From: Sympetrum striolatum
Taxonomy: Eukaryota; Arthropoda; Insecta; Odonata; Libellulidae
Length of the DNA: 64,000 nucleotides
Assembly (NCBI GenBank): GCA_947579665.1
Contig: OX388350.1
Location: 38,101,393-38,165,392, forward strand
Direction of reading: 5' to 3'
The notes beneath the pieces were generated by a model. It worked only from the letters and a program-made list of their open reading frames with translations, did no database searches and had not been told where the DNA came from. Position 1 is the first letter of the stretch; each line of letters begins with the position of its first letter. The position numbers and the translations under genes were made by a program. This document shows positions 21,480 through 33,359 of the stretch, piece by piece.

Positions 21480-23250
21480 AGGACAATGTTACAAAAGAAT
21501 GAACATGCTTTGAAGTCAGTGAAATATATTCCACATCCTACTTGTAAGGAGAGTTCGTCACAACAGCATTCATAATCTGCTTCCGTTATCTTCCGTGGAT
21601 ATGACAGTCGCGTAACAAAGTTCACGTCGACTTTAAATGTCTCAGTCAAATAAGAAGCTCGCGTTGCAAAGCGAATGCACTTCTGACGAGTGCATATCTC
21701 ATTTTCTTCGGAGAATGCCATCTCTCCAACTCTCTATTTATCTGCCACTTCAACACCACGTTCGTGTCCCATCCCTCACTGTTCCGACCAAACAGGAAAG
21801 TTCTCTCAAAACTTCATTCTCGACTGAAGTCTTTTGTTCAAAAATAAGACAAATAGCGTGAGATAAAATGGCTGTGAGCATTGATGAAACGGTAATTCCT
21901 TCTTTTATTTCGTGCTGACCTGAATTTTTGATGACGAGGAGATCTTATGCGAACAAATTTCATGTAAAAGGGCTCTTTTACTGATCGGGACAGGGTTCCA
22001 GATTCGGGTGACAAGTTTGTAATTTTTACTTTTCCGCTTACAGAATTCGACCGAACTGATAGCCTTTTCCTTCCATGGCTACCAATCTATTCCCTGTAAG
22101 ACTTTCATCATGTTCTCAAATTGAAGAACTATCTTACTTATTAACTTATACAGTATTTGCCTGAAACTAAGACGATGATTCTTCCCGCATTGCCAAGGAA
22201 ATGATTCGTCTTCCAATGTCAAGAAAATCCTCAGCTTCAATTTTGATGCATAGTTTATACTTCTACTTTCAATAGAGACCAATGTTTTTACGAAATCATT
22301 TTGAGTGTAAAATATCATAAAGTGAACGAATCAGCACTGGATATTTTTATTTTGAATTGTATCTTTTGCGAATACATCTTGATGATTTATTAATTTTGCT
22401 AGTTTAGTATGTATGGCCACGGTGTGTGCACCCCCTGCCACACGCCGAAAGGTGGCTTGCCAGGTATAACAAACCTGCAATAATTCCGATTATACAATAG
22501 GTATCTACAAGTAGATATAAGCAAAAACCGTCGATAACTGAATTCGTTGCATTATTTAGTATCACTGATTAGCATTCAAAATTAATTTATTCCACATGAA
22601 AGGGGAATGGGAATAGTTTAACAATACGTTCGGTTTATTTTGATAAACAGATCGAATGTCAGCGCAGAATTTATTTATTTCGGCATCTATTGGAGTTATA
22701 AACTTCTCCAAAGGATGTGGAAGCCAATAAAACAGTTACGAAACATGAAGCAAATATTTTGCTGTAATCTGAGGAAATTATATCTTGCAATATAATATTA
22801 TCGCTTTAAGGAGTATAGTTGCTTGGAATTCCGAACTTTCCAGCTAACTTCTAGAGAGAAGAGAAGAAGAGAGCCCTAAGAAAACATAACATTTAATTCG
22901 TAGTTAAAAACAGAATCAAACTTGAAAGGATTTGAGCCAAGTTCATTAGACGTTACGACAGAATCTCGGAGAAGTTAACAGGCTAAGTAAGAAGTGTAAT
23001 GCTCCTTGTTGCGAGAAGTGCTCGGAACAAGAAAGGAAATTCCTTTTTCATACACGATTCCATCCAAAAACAAGCAAAAACCATATAGTTTTCGAAGATA
23101 AAATACTTGACATGGTATTTTAAAACTTGTTTTATCGTGTTCTGCACCGCCATTATCTTTCCCCTCCAAGCAATGTTTAGTCCGTCTCGTCAGACCGGCT
23201 CTTGAGACTTCTGCCCTTGCCATCGAATCTTTTTATTTCAAAAGTAGAGG
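21480..23250. other. No recognised feature
   Basis: The longest frame (146 codons, minus, 21281-21721) has no recognised domain and overlaps the duplicated tract above, so I do not call it a gene. Confidence 0.35.
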
Positions 23251-23379
23251 ACGCCACTATGTATTATCAATCTAATAATAATATAAAATAGTTCCCTGTA
23301 GTACAATTTAATATGTAAAAGCCGACTGTATCTGAGTTTGGTGGAGGTGTTTGTATATTGTTTATCTGACTTGTTTGAC

Positions 23380-23575
23380 ATATTGTACTAATTGGGTCTG
23401 TTGCTACTGTTAAGATGTGTACTGTCCACGGGAGGTTTTTGGAGGGGTTGTCCCGTCCTTGGGCGAATGCCGGATAGATTGTATTGTTATATCCCCCTCA
23501 ACCGTTGCCACCTGGTATTAATACCAACTTGCAGCGTTTAAATTAATAAATAGACCAATAAATAATAAATACTGG
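23380..23575 (+). repeat. Repeat family B copy with A-rich tail (probable LINE 3' end)
   Basis: TGTGTACTGTCCACGGGAGG and GAATGCCGGATAGATTGTAT match the inverted copy at 7622-7800. It ends in AAATTAATAAATAGACC followed by AATAAATAATAAATA, a tail typical of non-LTR insertions. No coding sequence recognised upstream. Confidence 0.6.
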
Positions 23576-23579
23576 CCGG

Positions 23580-24419
23580 TAGTTGGATAGATTTTTCAGG
23601 TTTTAGTACTATGACGAATATACGCAAGTATGCGGAAGTCAATGCACCGTTTTTACGTTTAGGGACGAATAAGGAAACGGAATAAAGAAACTAACGAAAA
23701 CTTAAAAAAATTTTAAATGGTGACTTTTATTATCGCAATGAATTTGAAGAGTGAGATTAGGAGATTCATTTATTCAATGGAATTCTTAATTGCTAAGAAC
23801 TACTATATGCAATATGAAAAAGAGTCGACTATATTGATAGTGATATTAAGTCTATAAGTTCCTTTCTTACATCTAAATCTGTCATCTTGTAAAATGGTAA
23901 AGGTGGAGTAAAATAAAGCAATGAAAAGGGTAAAGAAGGAAAAACAACTAAATGGATTAAAAAATCCAAAGTCTAGGAAATAATTAGGATATAATTTCCT
24001 TGTGGAAAACACCCGCAAGAAGGAGGTGCGAAACATATGAAAAACTTACTGATAGCTAAATATTTAAGTAGAAATAAATTAATTACTGAAACCAGGAAAG
24101 AAAACAGTGTACAATGAACAAATATACAAAAAGAGCATGTAATCGGGGGGGGTTTCACGCCAAAAGAAACTTTTCACACATTGAAAAAAATACAAAATTA
24201 AAATTAATGAATGAGAGTTAAAAATATATAATACAAAATTAATGATGAAGCTACTGAAAACGTAGGATAAGGATCTTGATTGCATTCATACAATAAACAA
24301 CACGAAATTATTTTAATCAATTTTGTGTACTTCCGCAGTCTGAAAAGTCGAGAGCATTCTTTACGCCGCATTTCTATGCAAAGCTTCATTCGTGCAAACA
24401 ATGATAATCAGAAGTAATT
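23580..24419. other. A-rich tract
   Basis: Purine-rich plus strand, so the minus strand yields several short phenylalanine-rich frames that are compositional artefacts. TGGAAAACACCCGCAAGAAG (24003-24022) loosely matches a word near 46138. Confidence 0.35.
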
Positions 24420-24830
24420 TGTCCGAGCGGATAGCATCTCCCCGCTCGTGCGCACATTCCCACGAGAGTCACGTTGCACGCAGACTTTATTAAACCTCCG
24501 CGGAACTCGAGAAAATTAATCGAAACCCTACTTTGCTCTTAAAACTTGGACCGAGCGTTTGGGATATTTTTTTCGTCTCCCCCATAACTTCATCTTACCC
24601 TGCATTTCCATCGATAACATTTTCAAAAGTTTTACTCAAGTTTATGCCGCCCCCGAAGTGCTAGATTCCTGTCTGCTCCCAACCGAGCAAATGTTTGTTT
24701 GCGGCGAGGATCCCAAGCACTTATTTCTCCTTTTCTGGAGGAAAAGACGGCTTATTTGTGGAGGTTTTAGGGCCCAACGTTGAGTTACTAACGAAACGAT
24801 AATTGCTTTTTCATGTCTCTCTCCATCTCT
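24420..24830. other. GC-richer island
   Basis: CpG-bearing words such as CCCCGCTCGTGCGCACATTC (24440-24459). A 74-codon frame (24559-24783) has no recognised motif. Confidence 0.3.
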
Positions 24831-25428
24831 TACCCTCTACTACGAATTTTGCAGACTCTGCATCGAGTTTGTCGAAGATTTGCCCGAGGAAATTTCTACG
24901 ATGAATTTCCCAAGTGCTTTGCTGTTCTTGATGTTTTCCTCCCTGCTGTGGTTGTAAGCATGCACTTTTCATGTTTATTTTACTTTCCCTGCTCTCAGTA
25001 AATGAATCCTGGTATTCAATAGGCAAATCCTCCAATTTCTAAGATTTATGTGAAATGCCGCTGGCATTCGTACTTACTCATGAGAATTCAATGAGTTACC
25101 TTTATGTGACAATTTTGTATAAAATTATACGCAGGTCTAAAAGAACTTCCAAACCCTTACAATTTACATATTACAGAAATATACCCGCGTATTCACCAAA
25201 AATTTTATCGTAAGAATTACGATTACTCGATAATAAAGCGTGTAAATATATAAAACTGAAAATAGAGAAAGAATTCCTCTTCGGTTTGGATTGTAGAAAA
25301 TATTATTCACAAATTTGAATGAAAAATTATAAATATAACCTATCGTGATTGGCCGGATTTTTAATACGAAATAATAACAGTAAAGAAATAAATTAATATC
25401 CCCACGATTTAATTCAAGAAAGCAAAAA

Positions 25429-25455
25429 CGGTTTCGACCAAATCACAATTTTCAG
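25429..25455 (-). ncRNA. Hammerhead-like motif, decayed
   Basis: Minus strand: CTGAAAA (25455-25449; the core G is A), a disrupted stem II ending GGTC, GAAA (435-432), then CCGT. Downstream AAATCGTGGGGATATT resembles the AATTGTGGAATT that follows the 1.6-kb motif. Included as a family member, not as a likely active ribozyme. Confidence 0.35.
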
Positions 25456-25839
25456 ACTAAACCAGATGAATTTTTTTAAATAAAATTTATTTATTTATTA
25501 CTAGACTGTACCAATGATGTTAGACATTAAGTTTAGTTTCGTTTACTTCAACAGTTTACAGACAACGCCAGTTCACATTGTACGTAAATTGCAGTGTTTC
25601 TTTGCCTTCACAGTTGAGCTATTATTTTGATGAAACAAAAGGGAAAACATCTTTTACGAAGACGAATCGTACGAAAATTACACACTAAAAATCTTTTAAA
25701 TGATTCTGTAAACAATGATCGATGATGATGATCATAATAATTAAATAAATAGCGCGTTTAATTCATATTCAAAGTTTGGTGCATCCTTGAAACTAAAATT
25801 AGGAATAGACGAATCGTAAAATCACGAAGATAAACTATC

Positions 25840-26310
25840 GCTTCCAGCCGCTGCGTAGTCATTCCTTTCTCGTGATAGCCATTGTACGAACGTAGACATC
25901 TTTTCGGCCCCTCTCTGGATTCAACGCTCGTCATCAAATTCATCCGCGGCGTAAGCCATTATTATCTCCGGCCCGATTAGAAATTTCGCAGTCGGTGCGT
26001 CTCTGTGACCGACGAAGCAGTTTCGCAACCTTCGTAGGCGGCGATAAAGCAGGTGCTTTCGCAAAACGAGCGGAGGTAATCTTTTGAAACACTTGCGCTA
26101 CCGTGCAGGTCAACCGTAGGAGGCAACGGCCTCTCTCCCCTCCAACTGCGACCTTCGAGGAAAGGATGCTGAGGAAAAAGTGAAATGACTCATCCCTTTC
26201 CCCCATAACAAACGGCCGTAGAGGAGCTCGTTCTACGGGGGAGAAAGGCCTTTCGGGACCGAGGAAAATAAAAAGATATCGCGTGCATCTCACAATTGGA
26301 AACTATCGCC
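25840..26310. other. GC/CpG-richer island
   Basis: CpG-rich across both strands, with a 117-codon minus-strand frame (25940-26293) that lacks any recognised domain. Candidate regulatory island. Confidence 0.35.
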
Positions 26311-26723
26311 CGGGACACACATCTTCTCTTCTTAATGTAGCTAATGCTCTCGCATTTTTATATTAAACCCCTCGACGCCTAAATTGGATTTCTAACGCAC
26401 GGTTCGGTACGAACCTTTATCCTACTCGAAGGTTATTTTGATCTATCTGAGGTGGTAGAATAGCAGGCATGTCTTGAGAGTTTCATTCAATTATCTAACA
26501 GCAGCCAGATAACAGAAGAGAGGAAAAAGAAGGTATTGGCTGAAATAAACTAACTTGAAATATAATCAGTAGCAAAAGCAAGATGAACATCATTTATTTA
26601 TACGATACCACATATAATGGGGTTTTGAATTAATCACATTCAGGTTGCTTTTTCTACTGATTGTCATGAAATATTACCAAATCAAGGCCCACGCCATCGA
26701 TTTTAACTTGAAATATAATTACT

Positions 26724-26770
26724 TACAGAGTGAAACCTGGATAGTTCGAACCAGAAGATACCACGTTGAA
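26724..26770. mobile_element. Solo pogo/Tigger-like terminus
   Basis: TA followed by CAGAGTGAAACCTGGATAGT and TCGAACCAG resembles the pogo-family end CAGTGNAACCTCGATANNTCGAACC. No opposite end found; a LINE tail begins a few bases further on and may have disrupted it. Confidence 0.5.
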
Positions 26771-26774
26771 ATCG

Positions 26775-27200
26775 AATTAATAATGATAATATTTATTGGT
26801 GCCTTATGGCAAAAAGTCACCTAAGGACAAACTAAGAAAACAAAAATAATTTTATGATTCAATGATAGAACATTAAAGTATACATACAATTAAATTATGA
26901 TGTCAGATGATGCTCATAAAATTTAATCATGAATCCGTATAAACTCTGAGCTTTCCGTGGATTACTAAATAGGGCATTCCAAAGATTGATGGCAAGAACA
27001 GATATCTTTGGAATGTGTTTGTTTTATGAGAGGGATAATAGAAGTTACCACCAGGGTCCATCTGTTTGGACGGTAGGCAAGTGAAGGTCGACATTTAAAG
27101 TTTATATCCAACAAGTATATTCGTCTTAAATGTGACCTCAGCCAACCCATCTTCTTGTAATAAAGTAATCTGCTTGCAAAGAAACTTTTTATTCACCTTT
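26775..27200 (-). mobile_element. LINE remnant (CR1/Jockey-like RT C-terminus) with 3' tail
   Basis: Minus strand: KKMGWLRSHLRRIYLLD matches the LGWxxLxxRR segment after the reverse transcriptase core. A frameshifted continuation reads FYYPSHKTNTFQRYLFLPS and IFGMPYLV, matching the RRSFxPxxIxLWNxLP tail. The end, GGCACCAATAAATATTATCA (27-30 bp before the 26775 boundary region, 26778-26797), looks like a LINE 3' terminus. Broken by frameshifts and stops. Confidence 0.65.
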
Positions 27201-29540
27201 AATCGATAAAATTCGAAGTTTTCAATATTGATCATACTTATTATGAAGCATTTCAAATATGTATCTATCTGTAACCATTGCCACATAATTAGATTTTTTT
27301 CCAAAATTGTAATTGATTCAACTTTTGTACTTCCTTTCGTCAAAATTATATTCGCATTTAACCTTCTACATTTACAACGGGCATTACATAGGAATAAGTT
27401 GTTTACTCATGAAATGGTAACTTTGGAAGCAAACCCTATCATTTTATTTTTTCCAATTACGTTGCAAAGGGGCCCACGTAGGAAAACTCTGTAATGAGCA
27501 ATTTAGGCAGCGAGGAAAATGAGAACTGCAATTTCGGGTCACCAATAACAAAGTTGAGTGGGCCATTACTCTTTGAGCCGAAGAGGGAGTAAAGTTATTT
27601 TCTATGAGAGAGGAACTCCAATAATCGCGCGGCGTAGAAGTAATTTAGACCGCATAGAACTTCAAATGAAAATTTACGGCTCGCTCAGAGGGACTATTAG
27701 TCGAAGAGGGTGCAAAATGGTTCTTTATTTGCTTCACTAAGAACCAATTACAATTCATCAATAAGGCCTTACGAATTACATAAAACGTCTATTGATGCAT
27801 TATTTGATTTGTTACTGGGTGGAGGAAATTGTATCTCTAACCAATCAAGCCCCGATGAGGTTATTTCGCAGCGCCGTCTCGTCACCGCGAATTCTGCTCT
27901 CGGAAATAAAAAGCAATAAGTAAGTTCCATTAAAAGTATCGCCCTGAAACAACTATACATGAATAATAATTAATTTCGACATTTATCTCAATTCACTCGA
28001 GACAAGTTCTTGCTCGCGTGATAAATAAAAACGTTTTTGGCGACACATAAATTGGGATGCGTGAACAAATTTCTCCGACGTTACGCTACACTGAAACATT
28101 TTCTTTGCTAAGTTTTGGTTTCTCTAAACTGAATAGCATGTGGTTTGCATAATAATATAAAAGGAACAACATAGGGGAAAACAGAATTCTACATTGGATT
28201 TTTAGAGAGTGTAAACAGTTTTAAAAATGATTACAGGTAAAAAAATCGGGATACATGTTTTTAACATTTAAGTTTATAAAATAAACATAGCAAAAAATAA
28301 AAAAAACGCGCATACATTTAAAGGATAACAACTCTTCCTTAATGAGAATATATGTCAATTATCTAAAATCATACGAAAATTTAGCTTATTTTATTAATTA
28401 AATTATTCTATTTTTTAAATCAGGCACCTGCTGACAAGTCCTAGGTATGGACTGTCTGTATGTATATATTACAACATTTATAGTATTTAATGTCATTTTG
28501 TGCTTTAAAATATTTGAATATTAATATTATGTAAATATAGACATAATATCCTTACCTTAATTCCCTTTTAATTACGGAAGCTCGATAAAATCTTCCTTCG
28601 AATTAAATTTTACATAGCTTCATCGTTGGTTTAAAAATGTTTCTCCCTCGCATCAGTATGTCTCCAATGATTTAAAACGCAATTCTCTTTCCCTCCCAAA
28701 AGTCTCTCAACCGGTTTGACCCTCACAACCGGTGGCAATCTTTTGAGGCGAGATTATTTTTCATTTTAATATTTATATAAATTTGACATCATTATTATGA
28801 AGTTCTCAGAAAAATTCATAGCTTTTCATCATCAAAGTATTCTTTCTATCTCCCTTTTTCCTAAATATTCCTCATAATCAATTCAATTCTCTATTTGCTG
28901 CTTCCCTTTTTTCCTCTCGTCTGATTTGGTTTACATTGCTGGTGAATTGCAATGTTGGTCGGATTTTATTTTGGTACACTCTAAATTTTAGCTTAAGGTA
29001 AGTATCGTAGTTAGTAAATGTGCTAGGTAGACGTGCGAGTTAAAGATATTTGAATATACATATTATTATCTTCGGAAGTGTAGAATTAAGAACGTCATCA
29101 GCTTCAGCAGTCGTAATTTCGTGAAACCTTTCCATATGTTAAAAAAAGATTTTGTGTTTTAGTATGATTAAAATTTTCATTCATTTCAATTTTTATTGAA
29201 TAAGTATTGAAGTTAAACTTTGTTTATATACTTGAAATACATACATACTTTCATAGACTTAAAATTCACCATATTAAATGTAAATATATTATTATTATTA
29301 TTTGTTTAGAAGCTACAATTTAGATTACGCTTCAGTATCCACTCATCCTAACAAAATAATAATATTATCAATTTCTACTAATTCGGCTCATGACTCGACG
29401 ATAAGATTAAAATACTGAAAACGCACAATCATAAGAATATACGATAAAAGTACAATTCCGAAACAGTAATATAGATAACTGACATTAATTATAAAGATTT
29501 ATGAAACGAAAGTGTGAGTTGCCATACTGAGTCACGATAG
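27201..29540. other. No recognised feature
   Basis: AT-rich. Short plus-strand frames at 27558-27919 are unremarkable. A small ATT array lies at 29288-29302. Confidence 0.35.
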
Positions 29541-29544
29541 GAAT

Positions 29545-29990
29545 AGCTCGAAGTTGGTGGAAGAAGTAACCAGCAAAGTAGTCGGAGAGAAGGCTAGATC
29601 CCGCATGGGAGGGTATCGCGAAGGAAGAATTTTAATTAACGGCGAAAAAAGTATCGGGGGATATCGGTGCCTCGCACACGCTGCCCCTCAATCGCTCCCC
29701 TTCGCCAAGAACTTCGGAAAATGTACATTATTCTTCACAGCAGGTTCATGACAGATGTTCGCGCACCCAATTTGAAAGATCACGCTCCTCGGATTACATT
29801 TTTCGCGGTCGTTTTTCAATCAGGGCGGGACGTGGGCTTAATTCGTAATTCTCTTTCCGTTCGGAATCCGATGTAATGGGGAAAGAGCGTTTGTTTCGCC
29901 GATGGAAACTTCGTATTTCGATTAACGGGGAAATAATTGATTGCAATGCGCGGGGATCGTGGAGCGATGGAAATAAGTATCGGCCTTGAG
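29545..29990. other. GC/CpG-richer island
   Basis: CpG-bearing, with an embedded TTTTAATTAACGG (29630-29642) of homeodomain-site type. No coding signal. Candidate enhancer by composition only. Confidence 0.35.
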
Positions 29991-30131
29991 TGCTGCGATC
30001 AAAAGAACTGGAGACTGAATGGAATTTTTACGAGTTTGAGTGCAGGCTTCTGTGTCGTAAGAACTGGAAACGGAATAGAATTTTCCCAGTGTGAGTGGAT
30101 GCTTTTTTCTTAACTTTAAAGTTCCTATTAT

Positions 30132-30640
30132 CGATTGACCGTGAGGTATTCAGACGATAAAATTATAGTATCTGATTCCGAAAAGGGTTTTCAAATTTTA
30201 GTAAATGCACTTAACGAAAAAGCGATACATTTGGAAGGATAATTAATAGGTAAAACTAAAGTAATGAGGTTCACTGAGGGATAGAAAACTTCGTTAACGA
30301 TAATGGTGGGTGGAAAAAAACTAGGTGAATAAGTTCTCTTACTTGGGAAGTATTCTTTCTTAGGATGGAAGATGCAAATATGAGGTTCGCAAAAGAATGG
30401 CCTTCGCAAAGGAAGTATTCATGAAGCGGATGACCTAAGATATTGATAAAGGAATCAGTGAAGGATTGGTAAAATACTTAGTGTGGAGTGTTTAGCTGTA
30501 TTGATGTGAAACGTAGAACTTAAAAAAGATGAGGAAGCCAAAAAGTCCTTCTAAATGTAGGTTTGGCGTAGGATGGAAAAAGTAAGTTGGGTTGATTAGA
30601 TAACAAACACGGAAGTGCTGAAGATGGTTAAGAAAAAGGT
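30132..30640 (+). mobile_element. LINE family A fragment: reverse transcriptase palm to connection region
   Basis: VRYSDDKIIVSDSEKG is encoded at 30141-30188, with the catalytic YxDD box as YSDD (30147-30158). Across frameshifts it is followed by KTKVMRFTEG, LTIMVGGKKLGE, a YLGS-like turn, a LVWSVxLY-like segment, and VWRRMEKVSWVD then ITNTEVLKMV (to about 30636). These are, in order, the conserved post-palm motifs of insect non-LTR ORF2 proteins. Multiple stops and frameshifts; both the 5' part and the C-terminal tail are missing. The next expected segment lies at 32555. Confidence 0.8.
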
Positions 30641-31189
30641 AAGAAATTACAACCGTATAATTTCTACAATCTATATAAAAGATACTAGTTTCTTCTATTT
30701 CTCCAGATAAAGTCCCATAATAATAAGGCTCATGTATCTACAGGCATTGTAATCTGTTAAAGATGCTTACACGTAAAAAGATGAATAGATAACTATGGAG
30801 TATGAAAACATATTCCGTGGAAGTTACTAGGCTGTTTCCATCCCCAATGTTTACATTACCACGAAGCTGAAATGTAAATAAAATAAAAATTACCAACCAA
30901 AACATAATTTACGGTTATATTGAAGTATTTGAGAGTGCTGTTGCATCAGTAATTGCTCTGAAATGCCGCTTTTTTTCTTCTAAAAACAAAATTTAATCCA
31001 CCTAATCCTTGATGAATCCTTACTGTCGATGAAAAATCTCACAGGTTACCTCCCAAATCACTTGGGTTGGTAATATGAAAATTAAAATTAACAAACCGAA
31101 ATATGTTACGATCAAATTGAAAACTTTGAGTGTTTGCAAGTGCCCTGCATTTGTCATTACACCGCCATTCCGTATTTTCACATCCGAAA

Positions 31190-31790
31190 ACGGCCTCTTC
31201 CACGTCATTTCCGAGGGACGGAGTAAGTTCGCGCCTCTCCGCCCGCACTAACTAATTTAAAGGAAGGTCACGCGGAATTCCAGCGAAATTGGCGCGCACA
31301 GAATGGAACAGAACGAAGCTGGATTTAGCCCTACTAAAGCGCGTAATCCCCGCAATTTCGAAAACCTTTCACTTTTTCCCTTCCCCCGCCTCGTCGCTAA
31401 TTCATTTCCAACTTCAAAAGGGCCGAGCGAAATAATAAAACACGTCCTAACGATGAAAGTTGCGACAGCTCCGCCATTTTGTTTAATACCCTTTTCAACC
31501 GTTGTGGGGATTTTTTTGCGCGCGTTCGAACATTTTTGACGTGAAAGTGAAAGCGGGTGAGGTAATAAGGCGCTCGCCGGACCTCAATTAAGAATTCCCG
31601 TTGTGTTATTTTCCCTTCACCGAATCCACTCGTCATTTAAAAAATTGACGGATATTTCGCAAAACCCGAAAGCGTTAAAAATATCTTCCGCCAAACTCAA
31701 GCGTATAGAAGGTGATTTTTTTCATCCATCCTCCCGAAGCATTCAATCTTCTACGTCTATTAAATTCATGAAAAATATATCTCACTAAAC
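31190..31790. other. GC/CpG-richer island
   Basis: Contains GCGCGTAATCCCCGCAATTT (31339-31358) and other CpG-bearing words, in a stretch between two LINE pieces. Opposed frames of 78-79 codons without motif. Likely host DNA rather than LINE. Confidence 0.35.
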
Positions 31791-32550
31791 TCATGTGTCG
31801 AGATGGTGATTTTATGATCCATCCTCTCATAGTATTAAATCTTCATGGTCTATTCATGAAGTTGACCTCTAAAAGGTAAGGAGAGAAATAACCAATTTAC
31901 AGTTAGACGAAGGATATTTCTCGATAGACCAGGTTTCAACTGCTGATATGCATCGTACGAAAAATAAACACAATAGTTTTAGTACACGAAGGACCCTAAA
32001 TATGCTTGAAATTAATACTGTTATTATAATTACTGTCAATACTCAAGGAAACTCAAGTATATAATGTATATAATATATTTTTCTTTTGTGATAGTATTAT
32101 TAGTATTATAAAAAATATCTATTGTAATTGTAAAAAAAATAAAAATTAAACTTTTCCCTTGGTTATAACTGAATTTTTATTTTATACAACTGAATTTTTA
32201 TTTTATATTGAGGAGTTTATTAAGACGTGCAGTTGAAATTATGAACCAAGCACAGGCAGGGTATGTATCTATAATTATTATAATACAGTATTCACAATAA
32301 ATAAAGTATTTATTAAAACGTTGCAGGTAGTTGCAAGATGTGACAGCAGTGGATACAAAAATAATGATAATAATGTAAAAAATATATAATAACCTTACAC
32401 ATATCTGGTATTATTAATTAGTTAATTGTATTTTATGAACGTCAATAAAAATGTATTAATGTTCGTTAAATACACCAATACGGTATATCTGATACTTGTT
32501 GTACGTTATTGCAACAAACACAGTTTAACTGACTTACACTTCATTACACA
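31791..32550. other. AT-rich with a short tandem duplication
   Basis: AACTGAATTTTTATTTTATA occurs twice in tandem (32167 and 32188; period 21). Nothing else recognised. Confidence 0.5.
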
Positions 32551-32554
32551 TGGA

Positions 32555-32850
32555 ACAGGGACCGTGGAACACGGATGTGTTTCAGATGTTAGGAGAAGAT
32601 AAGGTTTTGATTGAAGTAATTATGCGACGAAAGAGGAAATGGGAGGGTGAAATATTGAAAGGAGAGGATTACTAAAGAAAGTTATTGAAGGTTAGACGTA
32701 AAGATTAACACACGGAGGAAGACAAAGACAAAAGATTCTTGGTAAAGCCAAGGTCGGGATGAGTTATCATGAAACAAAGAAATAGCATTGAACCGAGGCA
32801 AATGATTCACCGGAAGCTAGAACATTAATGATGGAAGTCATCTTGAAGCA
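32555..32850 (+). mobile_element. LINE family A fragment: ORF2 C-terminal tail
   Basis: NTDVFQMLGEDKVLIEVIMR then RKRKWEGEILKGED, with a frameshift into LLKKVIEG-like sequence, follows the same order as the 6.3- and 17.3-kb copies. MSYHETKK (32759-32782) corresponds to the YxxMK tail. It begins at the point where the 30.1-kb piece ends (NTEVLKMV versus NTDVFQML), on the same strand. Pseudogenic. Confidence 0.7.
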
Positions 32851-32955
32851 CTATGGTGATATATATCACATTAACTGACTTGCACTGTATATAAATAGCT
32901 ATAAATAGCGCAATATATAGCATCTCACAGACATCTGACACTTGTTTATCTCTGT

Positions 32956-33000
32956 CTGATGATAAGAATCATCCGTCTCAATCGGTTGTTCAATAAATAT
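32956..33000 (+). ncRNA. Hammerhead-like motif, strongly decayed
   Basis: CTGATGA (32956-32962) is intact, but stem II is not formed and GAAACCGG has become TCAATCGG (978-985). The following TTGTTCAATAAATATC resembles the 3' region of Penelope-type ends. Assigned by similarity of order only. Confidence 0.3.
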
Positions 33001-33043
33001 CCTTCGTGGAGCTGTGGATAAGTAATTTCTCGCCTGTCCTTGC

Positions 33044-33092
33044 TAGAGATCCTATACGATTGCATATATAATAGAGATCCTATACGATTGCA
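33044..33092 (+). repeat. 28-bp period tandem duplication
   Basis: TAGAGATCCTATACGATTGC starts at 33044 and again at 33072, identical over at least 21 bp. This is a recent duplication or slippage event. Confidence 0.85.
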
Positions 33093-33175
33093 ATTTAACA
33101 CTTACTGTTGGACACTTTCTCGTGGAATGCACTAAGTACGATGGGACACGTAACATGCTAAGCATTGGAAGAGAC

Positions 33176-33356
33176 TTCCCAAGGAAAAACGGACTTGAAA
33201 AAGGTCTGACAGGGCCGGAAATCGAACCCGGGATCTTCCTCTAACCGGGAGGCTGCCTTTACCATCTAGGCTACCCGACCAGAACGAAACAACACAAATG
33301 TGTTGTTCCGTTTCCGGCCCTGTCAGGCCTTTTTCGAGTCCGTTTTTCCTTGGGAA
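33176..33356. repeat. Foldback element: 46-bp inverted arms around a tRNA-like sequence
   Basis: TTCCCAAGGAAAAACGGACT onward (33176-33221) is the reverse complement of 33311-33356 at 44 of 46 positions. Between the arms lie a tRNA-like sequence and a near-perfect hairpin (33288-33305, ACAACACA-AA-TGTGTTGT). The arms include the last bases of the tRNA-like 3' end plus its downstream flank, so the structure looks like an inverted duplication of a SINE tail. The high arm identity suggests recent formation or gene conversion. Confidence 0.85.
33207..33280 (-). tRNA. tRNA-like sequence (SINE head or tRNA pseudogene)
   Basis: Minus strand from 33280: acceptor GGTCGGG pairs with CCCTGTC at six of seven positions (with wobbles); TAGCCTAGATGG is an exact A box; the D stem GCCT/AGGC is perfect; GCCTC faces GAGGA (one mismatch); the T stem CCGGG/TCCGG closes around TTCGATT; GGTTCGATTTCC fits the B box. 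The seven-base anticodon loop CCGGTTA would give anticodon GGT, but position 33 is C rather than the near-invariant T. That oddity, and the foldback it sits in, favour a tRNA-derived SINE or pseudogene over a working tRNA. Confidence 0.55.
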
Positions 33357-33359
33357 TTT

